A stretch of 64,000 nucleotides of DNA, taken from assembly GCA_930367215.1 (NCBI GenBank), contig OV884056.1:234537127-234601126 (forward strand), read 5' to 3'. Below are positions 21,260-33,500 of this stretch, piece by piece. Positions within the stretch are counted from its first letter, which is position 1, and every line of letters begins with the position of its first letter. The notes beneath the pieces are model-generated. The model did no database searches and was not told the origin of the DNA. It saw only the letters and a list, made by a program, of their open reading frames with translations. The stretch comes from Pollenia angustigena. Taxonomy: Eukaryota > Arthropoda > Insecta > Diptera > Polleniidae. A program made the translations under genes and the position numbers.

Positions 21260-23529
21260 ACCCATAACGTCTATTTTGTTAATTAAAATTATGCAACATT
21301 GTACAGTAACTATATGGCTGAATAAAATTGAGTTATTATGCATCATAAACTAAGGCATACTTAAAGGTGTTACAATAAATTAAGATAACTTTATAACGAA
21401 CATTCTAGTATTTACAGTGGGGTTGAAACACAATTATGCGCAACAATTTTAAAATAACATCTGTACATTAATTTTTACACTAGAAGTGTGCATAACTAAT
21501 ACAATAAAAATTTTAACTAATAAGATAACCAATAATAAACAACTAATCAATACAAGATAACTTATAAATTGATCTAATTCTTAACTAAAGTTACTTTCGT
21601 AACAATAGTATTAGTCAATATAAGAATAAATAACAAAACAAATTATAACTTTTAATCGCAAAATAAATTTGCTAATGAGAAATTCAGTTAAAGTTTTTCC
21701 GCCTTTTAGCTCATGTCTCTTTTTAAAGTTTGACTAAATCTCAGTTTCAAACATTCTAACAACTTTTTGTTTCATATTAATCAAATTAATGTACATACGT
21801 ATTGGTATTTTGTGTCAGCTATTAGCTTTTCTAATTTCTCTTTCTTATTTTTTTTTTTTTAACAATTTAAAGATATTTCTTTTATACTTTAACACATAAC
21901 TAAGTATGTGTGTATGTATCTACTTTCTTTTTATTTATTTTTTTAAGGCTATTAAAAGTTTTTTCTTTCTTATATCCTTTTCAAAGGCAAATTGAAAAAA
22001 TGTATAAAGTTAGAAACCAGGAGACGGAAAATGGCTGGCTTTCTTAAAGTAAAAATTTGTTTGCCATTGTTTATTTTTATTATTGAAATGTTTACAATTT
22101 TCTTGAATCTTCAGAGGGGAACTCATCTAAAATGAGACAATAGAAAGAGATAACAAAGAAATTTTCTAGTTCATTGAATAAATAATACAATTTTACAAAT
22201 AATGAAAAATTTTATAAATAAATTTAATTGGACAGGAAATTTAATGAAGTGAGTTTGTTACCAAACTAAAAAGGTCAATAATCAAATCGTAATGTACAAA
22301 TCAAATTACTTTAGCCATAATGAAAAATAAATCGTATTTATATCGAAAGCAAATTACTTTTTCGATAAAGGTTTTTGTATCAAGGGAGTTTTGTATTCCA
22401 GTATTCGTTCGGTCGGGTCACTTAAATATATTTTAAGATATTTTCGAACTTTCATCGGAAAATTTCAATATCACTGCAATACTGCAATACAAAAAAAAAG
22501 AGCTCGGGCAAAAAATAACAAATTAATATTTCTCGCCAAAAACCTGATACTTCATTTTTAAATAAGGACACTAAGGTTTTTCAAACGGATCTAACGATAT
22601 CTCAAATGTCAAAAGCCACCCGAATAGCAGATACGAGATAATTGAGAAATTGACAGCTGGCTAAAAAATCCATAATTCCAAAATATGACAGTGCGTGGTT
22701 TACACATTTATAACTGCTAATGAATTGTATTGAAATAAACGTTAATTTGAATATAAAAAACTTTGCCATTTTAGTGCAAAACTTCTTACGTTTTGAATTT
22801 GACATTTACAGTGATTCACAGAATTGGTCACATGCACGCACTCAAATCTAAACAGGGGCCATGCAGCTAAAATCGTTACTTGTAAGGTTTTTGATTAGTC
22901 TAAAACTAGTTGTGAGTATTGGAGAAATGAGAGAGATAATAATATTTCATTAGCGCAGCTTTTGTAAAAGAAGTGATTGTTGTAGAAACAAAAGCACTAC
23001 AATAGTTGGTAAAAAAAGCGATTTACTACTTGTTCGTTGCAGCAACAACAACAACTATACAAATGTAGTTAAAAAACAATTTACTTCTCTGTTGTAGAAA
23101 CAACAACAACACTACAAGAAGAAAAACGTAAATTTTTGGTTGTTTTTAGAGTTGGCAAATTTTTTTCATGTTTAAAAAATAAATGAAAAGAAGTAAAAAT
23201 TCCCGTATTATTTTTGTTAAATTATTTAGTTAAATACATCAAATTCTACACTTTAAAATGATAATGAAAATTTATTTGTTTCGGGAAATCTGCTAGTTTC
23301 TTATAAATCTGTAACTGTAATTTAGCAAAATTAAAACATGGTGTAACCGCAAAAAAAATAATATATTATTATCTCTCTGGTTTCAGGGGTAAGAGCTTAG
23401 AATTATTATAAAATTAAAATACACACTATAAAACAATAATTAAGTATGAAAAAAATATTGAGGGTATTTGTAAAGTTAAGTTTTGCTTTTATTTGTACTT
23501 AAACTGTTAATAAAGCCAACCAGATTAAG
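21260..23529. other. Long AT-rich non-coding stretch
   Basis: No gene or clear element. 22975-23115 has several tgttgtagaaacaaca-like motifs in both orientations. The rest is low-complexity. Confidence 0.4.
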
Positions 23530-23735
23530 AGCCGTATTTATAAAAACTCATTTATGATTAATTAACCGTTTTAAGCAAAATTTGCTAATGTTGTATTCAT
23601 AAACGAAAAATAGTCTATTAAACCTTTAATAAACCATTCATAAAGTAAAAAAATATTGTTGTTGGATTTGCCCTTCTTTAAACCAAAAATAAAATGACAT
23701 TTTGATAAGTGTTTGCATTTTATGATATTAAAAGC

Positions 23736-24153
23736 TGACCAGACAGACGTTGCCCTGTCCAAATTAGGAAAAATTTTTGCGTTTGATTTTTAAAGTCCGT
23801 TAAAAAGATACGAACAATTGAAAGAAAAATTAGTCAAATCGATGAAGCCGGTTTTTGATTTTAGGTAAATCGAAAAAAGTGGGCGGAGCTAAATTTTCTT
23901 TCCGCAAAAACCTAAGTTGGACCATGGCGATGAAAGAAAAAATCGTCCAAATCGGTCAAGCCGTTCTCAAGTTACGCGCTTATTGTTTTTTTGGATTTTG
24001 CCACGCCCCTCCGCCCGCAGAACGAAAATCAGACTTGACAGTGTCACCCGCCTGAATATTCTGAAGATTCCCTGAAAATTTCATCAAAATCGGCCCAGCC
24101 GTTTTGGAGTCCATGCGTTACATACATACATCCTGTTTTATATTTATATAGAT
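23736..24153 (+). repeat. SINE-like repeat / non-LTR 3'-end-derived element
   Basis: It starts ctgaccagacagacgttgcc, passes through ccaagttggaccat-like and aaatttcatcaaaatcggcc segments, and ends tatatttatatagat. Short insect repeats that end in aaaatcgg..tatagat are usually 3' ends of, or SINEs mobilised by, non-LTR retrotransposons. The boundaries are approximate and the class is inferred. Confidence 0.5.
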
Positions 24154-24177
24154 TTTTGTAAAATATGTTGAAAAACT

Positions 24178-24903
24178 GCTATTCGTGCTTAATTCCCAGT
24201 TTTTTTTATTGATAAAAACACTTGAAATTTATTGTTGATGGGATAAGACATTCCTATGCATATTTCACTAGTTGCTTAGACCAGATCATCAGGAAACTTC
24301 ATCCATAAAGATTTTAGAGGTTCCTGATGATCTGGCCTAAGCAACCAGTGAAATGCGCATAGGAATAGCTTATCCCATCAACAATAAATTTCAAGTGTTT
24401 TTATCAATAATAAAAACTGGGAATTAAGCACGAATAGCTAAATCTTTTGAAATTAAAATTTTGTATTCCCAAAAATTGAAATTACTTTTTGATAATAAAC
24501 AGGCAAGTGCACGGCCTAAAAAACACTTTATTGACAACATCTTTTGTATGTTGTTGTTTTTATTTTGTTTTTCTTAACCTACTTACAACTACAATTAATG
24601 TTGAGAGAATTTCAACTAATTGTAGTGGGAAATGTAAGATGAGATAAACCCACTGTTTATTGTTGATGTGTTTTGTTTAAACTTTGATATTATTACAAGT
24701 AGAACTGTTGCTATAAGTCTTATACGTTTAACAGTTTTGTTTGGTTTAATATCTTTAGTTTGTCTAAAATCTTTATGGATGAAGTTTCCTGATGATCTGG
24801 CCTAAGCAACCAGTGAAATGCGCATAGGAATAGCTTATCCCATCAACAATAAATTTCAAGTGTTTTTATCAATAATAAAAACTGGGATTTAAGCACGAAT
24901 AGC
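24178..24903. mobile_element. Three-armed foldback element with 12-bp flanking direct repeat
   Basis: A ~125-bp arm (24178-24302) is followed by its inverted copy (24317-24441), a ~330-bp spacer, and a third copy in the same orientation as the second (24776-24903). The outer ends are gctattcgtgctta and its inverse. The sequence atgttgaaaaac lies outside both ends (24165-24176, 24907-24918), consistent with a target duplication. A relative lies inverted at 40738-41271. Confidence 0.75.
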
Positions 24904-25763
24904 AAAATGTTGAAAAACAATAAAAAAAAATGTTTAATTTATTAATATTGACATGTTAAATACATTTTACTTAATTTATTTTTTATTTTTGACAAGTTTG
25001 CAGTTAAATTGTTAATTATTAAAAAAAAATTAATATGATTTAAATGAATATGATCAGGGGCAAATGCAGATATTCTCTTTAATTATTTATTAAATTATTG
25101 CAAATAGTTGTTTTTTTTTTTTTTTTGGTGTTAAAAACAACAAACTATTGTTCAAAAATAAATAAAATAAACAAATCATAATAATAGTGATGTTAACTAG
25201 AAGTAAGCAAACTTTTTATGCGAATACTACTTTCTTATTGTATATTTAAAAAAGGTGCAAACAAAAGTTTTTGTGATAACTTTCGGCAACATTTTGTTCA
25301 GAAACTTAAATAATATGTAGTTTTATATGATAAGAATAATTTTTAAGGTCTACAATTAAGAAAAAATTAAAAGAAAAATAAATATAGAATATCATGTGAA
25401 CCGAAAAGAAGTTTCATGCATCAGTAGCAATAAAATGGCAGCAAAATATAAAGAAATTAAACACAAAATCGCTACAAGTTAATAGTAAAAAAGATGTTAA
25501 TGAACGGTTGTAAATACAAATTTAATATAAGAACTTTTTATGAATATGGCTGTAAAACTATTATAAAAATGCGAACAATTAACTAGTTAGACTCCTTTGG
25601 CAACTCAACGTTTAATACTTGACCAGTGCGACATCGTGACTGGCAAATTCGCACAATCGATAATTCCAACGGCGCCACCCTCCCTCCGCACCGTTAATTT
25701 CTTTTTGAAATATCGTATTCAAAAATATATAAATTTGCCACCAGACACCCTGTACTGTACCTA

Positions 25764-25790
25764 TCGTATATATATATATATATATATATA
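25764..25790. repeat. TA microsatellite
   Basis: About 13 TA units directly adjoin the TIR element to the right. TA repeats also follow that element. Confidence 0.85.
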
Positions 25791-26647
25791 AGAGCGACTC
25801 ACCAAAAAAAGTGCTCGATGTACCCTCCTAAAAATTAACCTTGGACTTTTTTAAGATGACATTTTAAATATTTCGGCTCCAGCTTTGACCCCTCGTGAGC
25901 TGGACCAGTTTGAAAAAGGGTCTATTTTTGCATGTTTTGTTAATCAAAAAATCTGTTTCCTTACCAACATATACAAATTGGGTATCGTAGGAAAGGTTTT
26001 TTTTTTTTTTTTTTGTAATAAAAGTGCCAAATTAACATATTTTAATCTTTAGTCGATTTAATTAAATACTTGTCTCAGCTTTTTTTGAAATTCGTGCTTG
26101 TTCGCGCTATGACAAAAATGCAATGGGGTGGTAACCCTTCGTTTTAAATAGGGCAACATTGGTATCAAATTTTATATTTTGCCAAGTATATCATCTTTGT
26201 ACTTTAATAATTTAGATTTGTGCAAATTAGATGCATTTCACACGGTGCTCTGGAATATATATAAATGCAATTTTGTAGTAACTCTAATATGATAGCGGGT
26301 TTAGTTTCTAGATCATGTATGGATGAAAATAGGACTAAAGAAAGAAAAAATGAAATGATCCACGACTTTTTGGCGGCATATTTTTTCCGCAAATTAAAAA
26401 AAAAAATCAGGTCGTGGATCATTTCTTTACCTTTCTTACGATACCCAACTTGTATATGTTGGAAAGGAAACAGATTCTTAAAGTAACAAATCATGCACAA
26501 ATATACCCTTTTTCAAACTGGTTCAGCTCACGAGAGGTCAACCCTGGAGCCGAAATATTTAAAATGTCATCTTAAAAAAGGCCAAGGTTCATTTTTAGGA
26601 GGGTACATCGAGCCCGAATTTTGCTTCCATACAGCTTGAGTCGCTCT
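25791..26647. mobile_element. MITE with ~210-bp inverted arms (857 bp)
   Basis: The arms 25791-26010 and 26427-26647 begin agagcgactca and share long blocks such as ctcgatgtaccctcctaaaa and aagatgacattttaaatatt. An extra palindrome (gatccacgac..gtcgtggatc) sits at 26355-26424. It is embedded in TA repeats, so its duplication cannot be told apart. It is not coding. Confidence 0.88.
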
Positions 26648-26649
26648 AA

Positions 26650-27462
26650 TATACATATATATATTAGACCGGTCCTTATTTATTTTTTTTTTAATTTAAT
26701 TTGTATCACGGCAAGCACTAAAAACATTTTATTTGGTCTCAAAAAAACACACACACAAAATGTTCCTATTTTTAGTTCTGCCTCCAAGCACTCTTTATTT
26801 TCTTGGATTGATTTGCAATTATTGAGTCAAATAATTCTTATGGTCTTTCATTTAGTCGTTAATGAAACAGCGACGATCCCACTGTTTCGTGGATTCCTAA
26901 ATAATTTTTTTCCAACTTTACACTAATACAACTGCAATACAATTTTATCCATCTTACAAGTATTCAAAGGTGTCAGTCAGGGTTTAAAAGCACTCATTAG
27001 CTGGAAATTTTAAATTTTTTCCAATAGTCAATGTTTTGTTTTTCGTTTGTGCAAAAAAGCGAATCTCCAACTTTGTATATTTTTATTTTTTGACAATGGC
27101 TTTTTTACCAGCCAGCGACAAAAATGGTCAAACACCTAAAAATCAAAAGCTTAAAAAAAAATTATTTCGCGTTTTGCTTTTTTACTTTTTTCAAAAAGAA
27201 GAGCAAGGTAAAAAAGACAAACCAAAACTCAAAAAGTTGACGCGATTACAAAGAATTATTACAATTAGTTATTAATTTTCTTGGCGGTACGGTGCCGAAT
27301 TTTAACAGTTTTCGAATACCTGGTGCAACTTCTCATGCTAGATGGATGTCAAAAAATTATACACTTAAAATTTATTTGTTCCGTAATCAATTTAATATAA
27401 AAAAAAAGATCTGAACGGTATACGTAGTGTCTGTCTTTTCATAGTTCGTATTTATGTAAAAG
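26650..27462. other. AT-rich non-coding stretch
   Basis: No gene or paired repeats were identified. A lysine-rich 79-codon frame at 27036-27275 looks compositional. Confidence 0.4.
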
Positions 27463-27931
27463 CCTGGTTTGGATGCACCAAAGCAATTGAAGCACCAAAT
27501 CAAGAACTAAATTTAATAAAACATATAATTGCGTATCCTGAACAAGATATAGCTTTTGCTTTGTTACAAAAAGTAAGCAATCACTTATCCCACTAAAAAA
27601 AATCGAGTTTTTTGAAGCACTTAAGAGCAAAAGCGCATAATCGAGCGCTTCAATAAAAGAGCTCTAATATAGCAGTAAATGATAACGAATAAAATATACA
27701 AAAAAGCTGCTTTTTTAGTGCTGACAATGAAGAAGGGTTTAAAGCGAATAAATAAAAAAAAAAAACATTATGGTTTACGAAAATGATTAAAAATGTAATT
27801 TAAACAAGTAAAAGCAAAACATTAATGAATATGTTTATATAGTTAGCCCTTAAAAAAAGCTCTTTAGGAGTGCTTTACTTGCATATTAAAAGAAGCGCTT
27901 ATTGTCAGTAGAAAATAGTCATCCAAACCGG
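27463..27931. repeat. Possible MITE with 'ctggtttggatg' ends (469 bp)
   Basis: The left cctggtttggatg and the inverted right end tccggtttggatg match at 11 of 13 bases. The interior is AT-rich. No flanking duplication was seen, so the call is tentative. Confidence 0.4.
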
Positions 27932-27987
27932 AAACAGCCCATACAAAAATCAGACATCCTATCAGCAGGTTTGAAGCGATTTGAGGT

Positions 27988-28491
27988 ATGAATTTATATG
28001 TTAAACCTGCTCCTTTTGGAGCCCATTTTTTACTGGGATGGTATTTGTCCGAAGAAGCAGTTGGTCTTTTATTCTTCGATCCTAATGTTAGTGTTGATAT
28101 TAAGAGAAAAATGGTTAAAGCAATTAATGTTCAAGAAAATAAAGAAAAATGCAAGCGGATCATAGCTAATCCAATAAATATCCTTCAAACATATTCACAA
28201 AAAGATTTAAGCGATTTTGTAAATTCAAACACACACGCGTTCTTTGATCGCTTAGAAATTTCAAAAGTCGATCCATCGGATTGGAATGAAAGATTTGACT
28301 ATGCTCAAGCATCTCAAATTTGTCAAAACTTATCTGTAGTAAACGATGCTGCGGAAAGAGGTGCCAAATTCATTACAGATTATAATAATAAATTAACACA
28401 CAATGAAGAAGAGAAACAATTCCTTTTTCAAGTGGTCAAAGAATATAATATGAATAATCCCACTTTAAAAAAGACTTCACTATTACAATAA
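27988..28491 (+). CDS. Unidentified 167-aa protein, probably C-terminal part of a mobile-element-borne family
   Basis: The frame is uninterrupted, with a balanced composition and a negative/positive charge pattern. It contains NSNTHAFFDRLEISKVDPSD, then LSVVNDAAERGAKFITDY, then THNEEEKQFLFQVVKEYN near the C-terminus. I have the impression of multi-copy insect proteins with VNDxAERGxKxIxxYNxxLTxxEExKQxLLQVV at their C-terminus, whose function I do not know. That is recall, not a search. An AATAAA lies at the stop codon. The Met at 27988 is preceded two codons earlier by TGA, and the sequence around it (gag|gtatga) also looks like a splice site, so the true start may be in an exon I cannot see. 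No signal peptide or membrane segment is evident. Confidence 0.6.
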   Translation: MNLYVKPAPFGAHFLLGWYLSEEAVGLLFFDPNVSVDIKRKMVKAINVQENKEKCKRIIANPINILQTYSQKDLSDFVNSNTHAFFDRLEISKVDPSDWNERFDYAQASQICQNLSVVNDAAERGAKFITDYNNKLTHNEEEKQFLFQVVKEYNMNNPTLKKTSLLQ

Positions 28492-28671
28492 ATTTATAAT
28501 AATATGTTATACATTTTTTTTTTATTTTTTTTTTTATTTTAGTTAACGTGTCTTACAATATTTAAAAGAACGCTACTCCAAATAGCAACAACAAATAATA
28601 CATATTACAATATATGTAAATTAATATTAATTACAGTTAATAAAGGGTTAAAGTTAAGTTTTTTTTTTTTC

Positions 28672-29617
28672 TTATATAGATTGAATAAAATTTCTAAATC
28701 TTATTCTATCCTGCGCCAAGCTTCTCAATTGTGCCCATGAAAACCCTTTCTTGTAACTCCTCTTCAACAGATCTTCGCCAAGTCGTGGGCGCCCCCTGCT
28801 TCGATATCCCTGTGGATTCCATTGAAAGGAAACCTTAGCAATGTCTCTATTATCTTTCCTCAACGTAAGTCCGATCCATTTCCATTTTCTACGCCGAATT
28901 TCAATGTCAATTGCTTCCATACCACAAGTTTGTAGCAGGTATTGGTTATTTATTCGTAGCGGCCAGAATATTTTTAGAATGCGCCTTAAACATTTATTTA
29001 AAAACACTTGTAATTTCTTGGAAATCGTGTTGGTGACTTTCCACGTTTCACATCCATATAGCAGAACGGATTTTACGCTAGTGTTGAAAATCCTGATCTT
29101 ATGTTTCTTGGATATTTGGGACGATTCGTGCAAGTAAAGTATAGGCGTGATGAGCCTTATTTATTCTGCTTCTTACGTCAGCATCCGCTCCACCATCTGT
29201 ACTTATTATGCTACCTAGATAGCTAAACTCAGACACGTCTTCAATTATATTACCGTTTACCAGTATAGGGGTGTTGTTATCGGATGATATCCTCATTACT
29301 TTGGTTTTACGAAAATTGATTTTTAATCCAACTTCAAGACCGTTTTCATATAATCTATTTATCTTGTCCTGTATGCCACTTAATGAATGAGACCTCAAGC
29401 ATAGATCATCAGCATAGTCCAGGTCATGAAGGCGCTGATTAAGATGCCACTGTATGCCGTCTGTTGCTTCGGCATTAGTTTTTAACATAACTGAGTCTAA
29501 AACTATGAGACACAGTAACGGAGACAATATACATCCTTGTCTTACGCCACGATTAATAAAAAAAAGTTCACTGTCAACTCCCTTGAAGCGAGCTTTATAT
29601 GGAGCATCACTGTACAA
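28672..29617 (-). pseudogene. RTE-like reverse transcriptase, downstream half
   Basis: On the minus strand the frame resumes at the insertion edge with LYSDAPYKARFKGVDSELFF, then GVRQGCILSPLL and LDYADDLCLRS with the catalytic ADD. The thumb segment has KINFRKTKVM and FSYLGSIISTDGGADADVRS. A frameshift near 29130 leads to the C-terminal part with SVLLYGCETWKVT, RRRKWKWIGLTLRK and WNPQGYRSRGRPRLGEDLLK, ending FRNFIQSI. This C-terminus and the lack of a CCHC knuckle fit RTE-clade enzymes. It follows directly from the half at 31364-33355. Confidence 0.9.
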
Positions 29618-31363
29618 TAGGGTGGGTCGAAAAAAAAAGTTGTGCCAGTCACCCCCTAGAATGAAAGATATGTCAATGAAGTTTCTAAAACAGGAAAAAA
29701 ATTTTTTTTGCCACGCCCCAAAATACAGCACTTTTGGTTTTTTATATGTAGCGCTGCCATTTAAAGTCCGATCTCATCATATCGCATATCGTTGTTCATG
29801 GCTTGAAAGTTGCTTCATTTTTGTCTTTGGTGACTTTTCAATCCGACCTGAAATTCTGGACACCACTTATGCCACCTCGGATCCTTCCCAAGGTCCAAGA
29901 AAGTCCTTATAAAATTACGTATGTATCGTTTTTAATATGCTCACTTTTATGACACACCTCCAAATTAAGGCCCTTTTTTCTTTTTCACACACATACTACA
30001 TTAAACCAAGTAGAAGCCAATACAAACCAAAAAAATGTTCATCAGTCACGCCCTAGAATAAAAGGTATATTTATTAAGTTTTAAGAACTTTAAAAAAATT
30101 GTTTTTTCCATGCCCTAAATTACTGCCCTTTTTGTTTTATATTTACAGCATCGTCAATTAAAGTCCAATCTCATCGTATCGTATATCATTGTTAATGGCT
30201 AGCATGTGCCTTTATTTTCGTATTTAATGCTTTTTTAAACTAACTTAAAATTCTAGATGGCCCAATTTTTAATTTTTCGCATACATGTTTTGAGGCATTC
30301 ATTTTTATGCATTTAAATTATTTTTTTTTTTTTCATTTTTAGAATTCTGCAGTTTCTTTATATTTTTTAGTTCTTGTTTTTACTCTGTATCATGGTCTCA
30401 TATATGACATTATGTTTGCTTTTACAAATGTCTTAATTTAAATTTTTAATTTGAGTTTCACAGTCCAGCAAAAAAAAATGGCACGAAAAATTGCACAAAA
30501 TATGAAAACTGGCAACAAAAAAAACGCTAGTAGTTCAGATCGAGAAAGCTTGTCAATAAATTCATCCGTCTCACTTTCATTAAAATATGAGTAGTCCACT
30601 TGAAAACACCGCTTAGTTAAAAAAAAAAACCAAAGGCTAAGAAACAGTTTTTAAAAATTCAAATGACAAGCCATAGAGAGTGGTTTTCAGGATTATTGAA
30701 TAATTAAACAAAAATTGCGCGTAACTTACAGAGTTTTGTACGAGATTGATAATGGCTTAGGGAGCCATTAAAAAAAATGGAGGCTTTTACAGAATTTTTA
30801 TTTTGCTATATATCTAAAACAAAAAGGGCTGTTATTTAGGGCGTGGCAAATTTTTTTTTAAAGTCCTTAAAACTGTATAAATATACCTTTTATTCTAGGG
30901 CGTGACTGAGGAAAATTTTTTTGGTTTGTATTGACTTCTACTTGTTTTAATGTAGTATGTATGTGAAACAGAAAAAGGGGCTTTATTTGGAGCCGTGTCA
31001 TAAAAGTGAGCATATTAAAATCTCAACATACGTAGTTTTATAAGGACTCTCTTGGACCGTCAAAAAAATTGGACATTTGGGGGAAGAATCCGAGATGGCA
31101 TAAGTGGCGCCCAGAATTTCAGGACGGATTGAAAAGTCACCAAAGACAAAAATGAAGCCACTATCAAGCCATGAACAACGATATGCGATATGATGAGATC
31201 GGACTTTAAATGGCAGCGCTACATATAAAAAACCAAAAGTGCTGTATTTTGGGGCATGGCAAAAAAAATTTTTTTCCTGTTTTAGAAAGTTCATTGACAT
31301 ATCTTTCATTCTGGGGGGTGACTGGCACAACTTTTTTTTTTGTATGGAGGTCGACCCGGTCTA
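29618..31363. mobile_element. Foldback hAT element (1746 bp) with exact 8-bp target duplication
   Basis: The ends are TAGGGTGGGTCG and, inverted, TAGACCGGGTCG. CTGTACAA flanks both sides (29610-29617 and 31364-31371). Each arm is at least 500 bp and pairs with the other at roughly 85-90% by eye. Each arm is itself made of two diverged direct repeats, seen in the recurring 'cagtcac(g/c)ccctagaat..gccacgcccc' blocks. There is no transposase. Confidence 0.92.
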
Positions 31364-33355
31364 CTGTACAACATCTGAATAATTTTAATAATTTTGTCCG
31401 GTATACCAATGTTATAGAGACTTTGCCAAATAACAACACGATTTATTGTGTCGAATGCCCTTTCAAAATCAACAAAAATTAGAAACAGAGGCTTATTCCA
31501 CTCCATTGATAGCTCTACGATAATACGTAATGAGTTTATATGATCCAGACACGATCGGTTTCTTCTAAAACCAGCTTGCTCTTTACGTAGACTAGCTTCC
31601 ACAGCAGGGGAAATACGGTCAAGGATAATGAATGCTATTATCTTTTGTATGGTATTAAGAAGCGTAATGCCTCGCCAGTTTCTACACTCGCTGAGGTCAC
31701 CCTTCTTGGGGATAGTGACGATGACACTTTCCTTCCAGTCCAGTGGAACAATGCCTGCAGACCAAGCTTCATTGATTATGGGCCAGATATAATCAGACAA
31801 TGCAGGGGTATATTTAAACACCTCTGCTGGAAGGTTGTCTAGTCCCGATGCTTTATTGTTTTTCAGTTTTGAAAATGGCACTTGCAACCTCCTCACGACG
31901 TGGTGCTGTTGTCTGTATATCCCTTCGAGGGTTTTGACGTAGTCTAGCATCAATTGGTACATGGTTGGGGTGGCGCTATGGGAAATTCAAAGAACTCTTT
32001 CCACCTTTGTAGTTGTTCATCTGTTGTAGCGAGTGGTCTTGCGCTGGAGTCTTTAATTTGGGATACCGTTCTCATTTTCTCGCCGTTAAGTTGCCTGATT
32101 GCACTATAAACTGCCCTTGAGTTTCCGCGTACCGCTGCACTTTCCGCTTCACTCGCGATGTTATTATAGAATTGCCGCTTATCCTTTCTAACCAATTTCT
32201 TTACAATTTTTTCAGAGTTGTTGTAGTTCGTTTGAGCAGAGTGTATCTCTGTTGAACCATTAGCTGTTTGAAGTTTTATATACAGCTTTCCTCTCTCCTC
32301 AATTGCGCTCCATGTAGTATCACTTATCCATGACTTTATATGATGTTTACTGCAGCCAAGGACGTTTTTCGCAGTTTCACGACATGACGTTACGATATCT
32401 GACCAATTGTATGTAGGGTTACGATCAAGTTTGGCACATATCTGGTTAGAGAATGATGCAGCTGTTGTGGGATCCTGCAAACGGTGGACGTTGAATTTGT
32501 AACTGGATACTTTGTGGTGGTAGAATGCTTTTGGCCTCAACTTTACTTCACCAATTAAGAGTTTATGGTCATTTTAAATGTCAGCTCCTCTGGCAGTCCT
32601 TACGTCTATAAGACGTCCAAGAAATTTCCTACTAATTATGAAGTGATCTATTTGGTTGCGTGTCACTCTATCCGGTGATTGCCACGTATATTTATGGATG
32701 TCACGATGCGGAAATTTTGTTCCTACAATAAATAATTGGTGTGAAGCGCATAGATCTACGAGACGCTCGCCATTGTTGTTGCGGGATGCCCCAGACATTG
32801 GTTTCCCATAATAAACCGCAAGTTGGTGTTATCACAGCCAATTTTAGCATTAAGATCGCCTAAAATTATCTTAATGTCACTTTTTCTTAATCGTGCAATT
32901 TCCATATCCAGTTGTGCATAAAATTCATTTTTTGTTTCATCATCATCGTTTTCGGTTGGAGCGTAACATTGAAAGATAACAATGTTACGATATTTCGTTT
33001 TTAATCGGGCCATAAGTAGTCTGTCAGAGATGGGTTTGTATTCTAACAAAGCTCTATTCATGTTGTGTGTCAGCAAGATTCCGACACCGTGAGTATGGCT
33101 GTTGTTGTTGCCGCTATAAATGAAGTAGTGGCCTGATTCCGTACGGAGCTCACCATGGGCCTTCCATCTTACTTTTGAAAGTCCTAAGATACTAAAGTTA
33201 TAGTTATCTATTACTCGACACACTTGCGCAAGGCGGGATGATTCTGCTAGGGTCCTGACGTTCCATGTTCCGATTCTTGTCCTTAGTCGATAGCCAATTG
33301 GTTGTGCCGTTAATTCCGATTCGTTTATTATTTGTGTAGTTTCGTTAATATATGT
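31364..33355 (-). pseudogene. RTE-like endonuclease and reverse transcriptase, upstream half
   Basis: The minus-strand frame is open from about 33355 without a Met and contains TRIGTWNVRTLAESSRLAQV, the endonuclease Asn motif. GDLNAKIG follows near 32850. A frameshift near 32800 leads to NQIDHFIISRKFLGRLIDVR. A TAA at about 32574 lies just before the expected terminal Asp-His motif. The next frame (32540-31950) is the linker. Another frameshift near 31955 leads to the reverse transcriptase with LKNNKASGLDNLPAEVFKY, PKKGDLSECRNWRGITLLN, EQAGFRRNRSCLDHINSLR and FVDFERAFDTI, ending at IIKIIQML where the hAT element sits. Three lesions make it inactive. Confidence 0.9.
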
Positions 33356-33500
33356 TATTTAAGATGAGTGGTTGATTAGACCACAGCACCCGATCCTAGT
33401 GTTGGGGCTGCCAACAACCTTTAGGCAGGCAAGCCGTTAAAACGACATAGGACCTCAATTGAGTTTCAGTGATTCTTAATTTTGTTGTCACCTAATTACC

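Larger units (their letters stand above)
23530..25551. mobile_element. Putative 2-kb non-autonomous TIR element with nested repeats
   Basis: The left end AGCCGTATTTATAAAAACTC and inverted right end AGCCATATTCATAAAAAGTT match at 16 of the first 17-18 bases, and a further aaccg follows in both. Between them lie the SINE-like repeat at 23736-24153 and the foldback unit at 24178-24903. No transposase frame is present. Confidence 0.5.
28660..33500 (-). mobile_element. RTE-type non-LTR retrotransposon, split by a hAT insertion
   Basis: Endonuclease, reverse transcriptase and C-terminal segments lie in order on the minus strand. Without the insertion at 29618-31363 the element is about 3.1 kb, near the usual RTE size. 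The 5' end is approximate (about 33360-33500), and the 3' end follows the stop codon at 28672. Confidence 0.85.

Noticed and set aside
26204..26500. 98-codon minus-strand frame
   Set aside because: It lies across the inner palindrome of the long-armed MITE. Similar frames read on both strands because the DNA is self-complementary.
31206..31439. Minus-strand frame crossing the right end of the foldback hAT element
   Set aside because: It joins the inverted arm to the flanking sequence in a frame other than the reverse transcriptase, and equivalent frames appear in the other arm.
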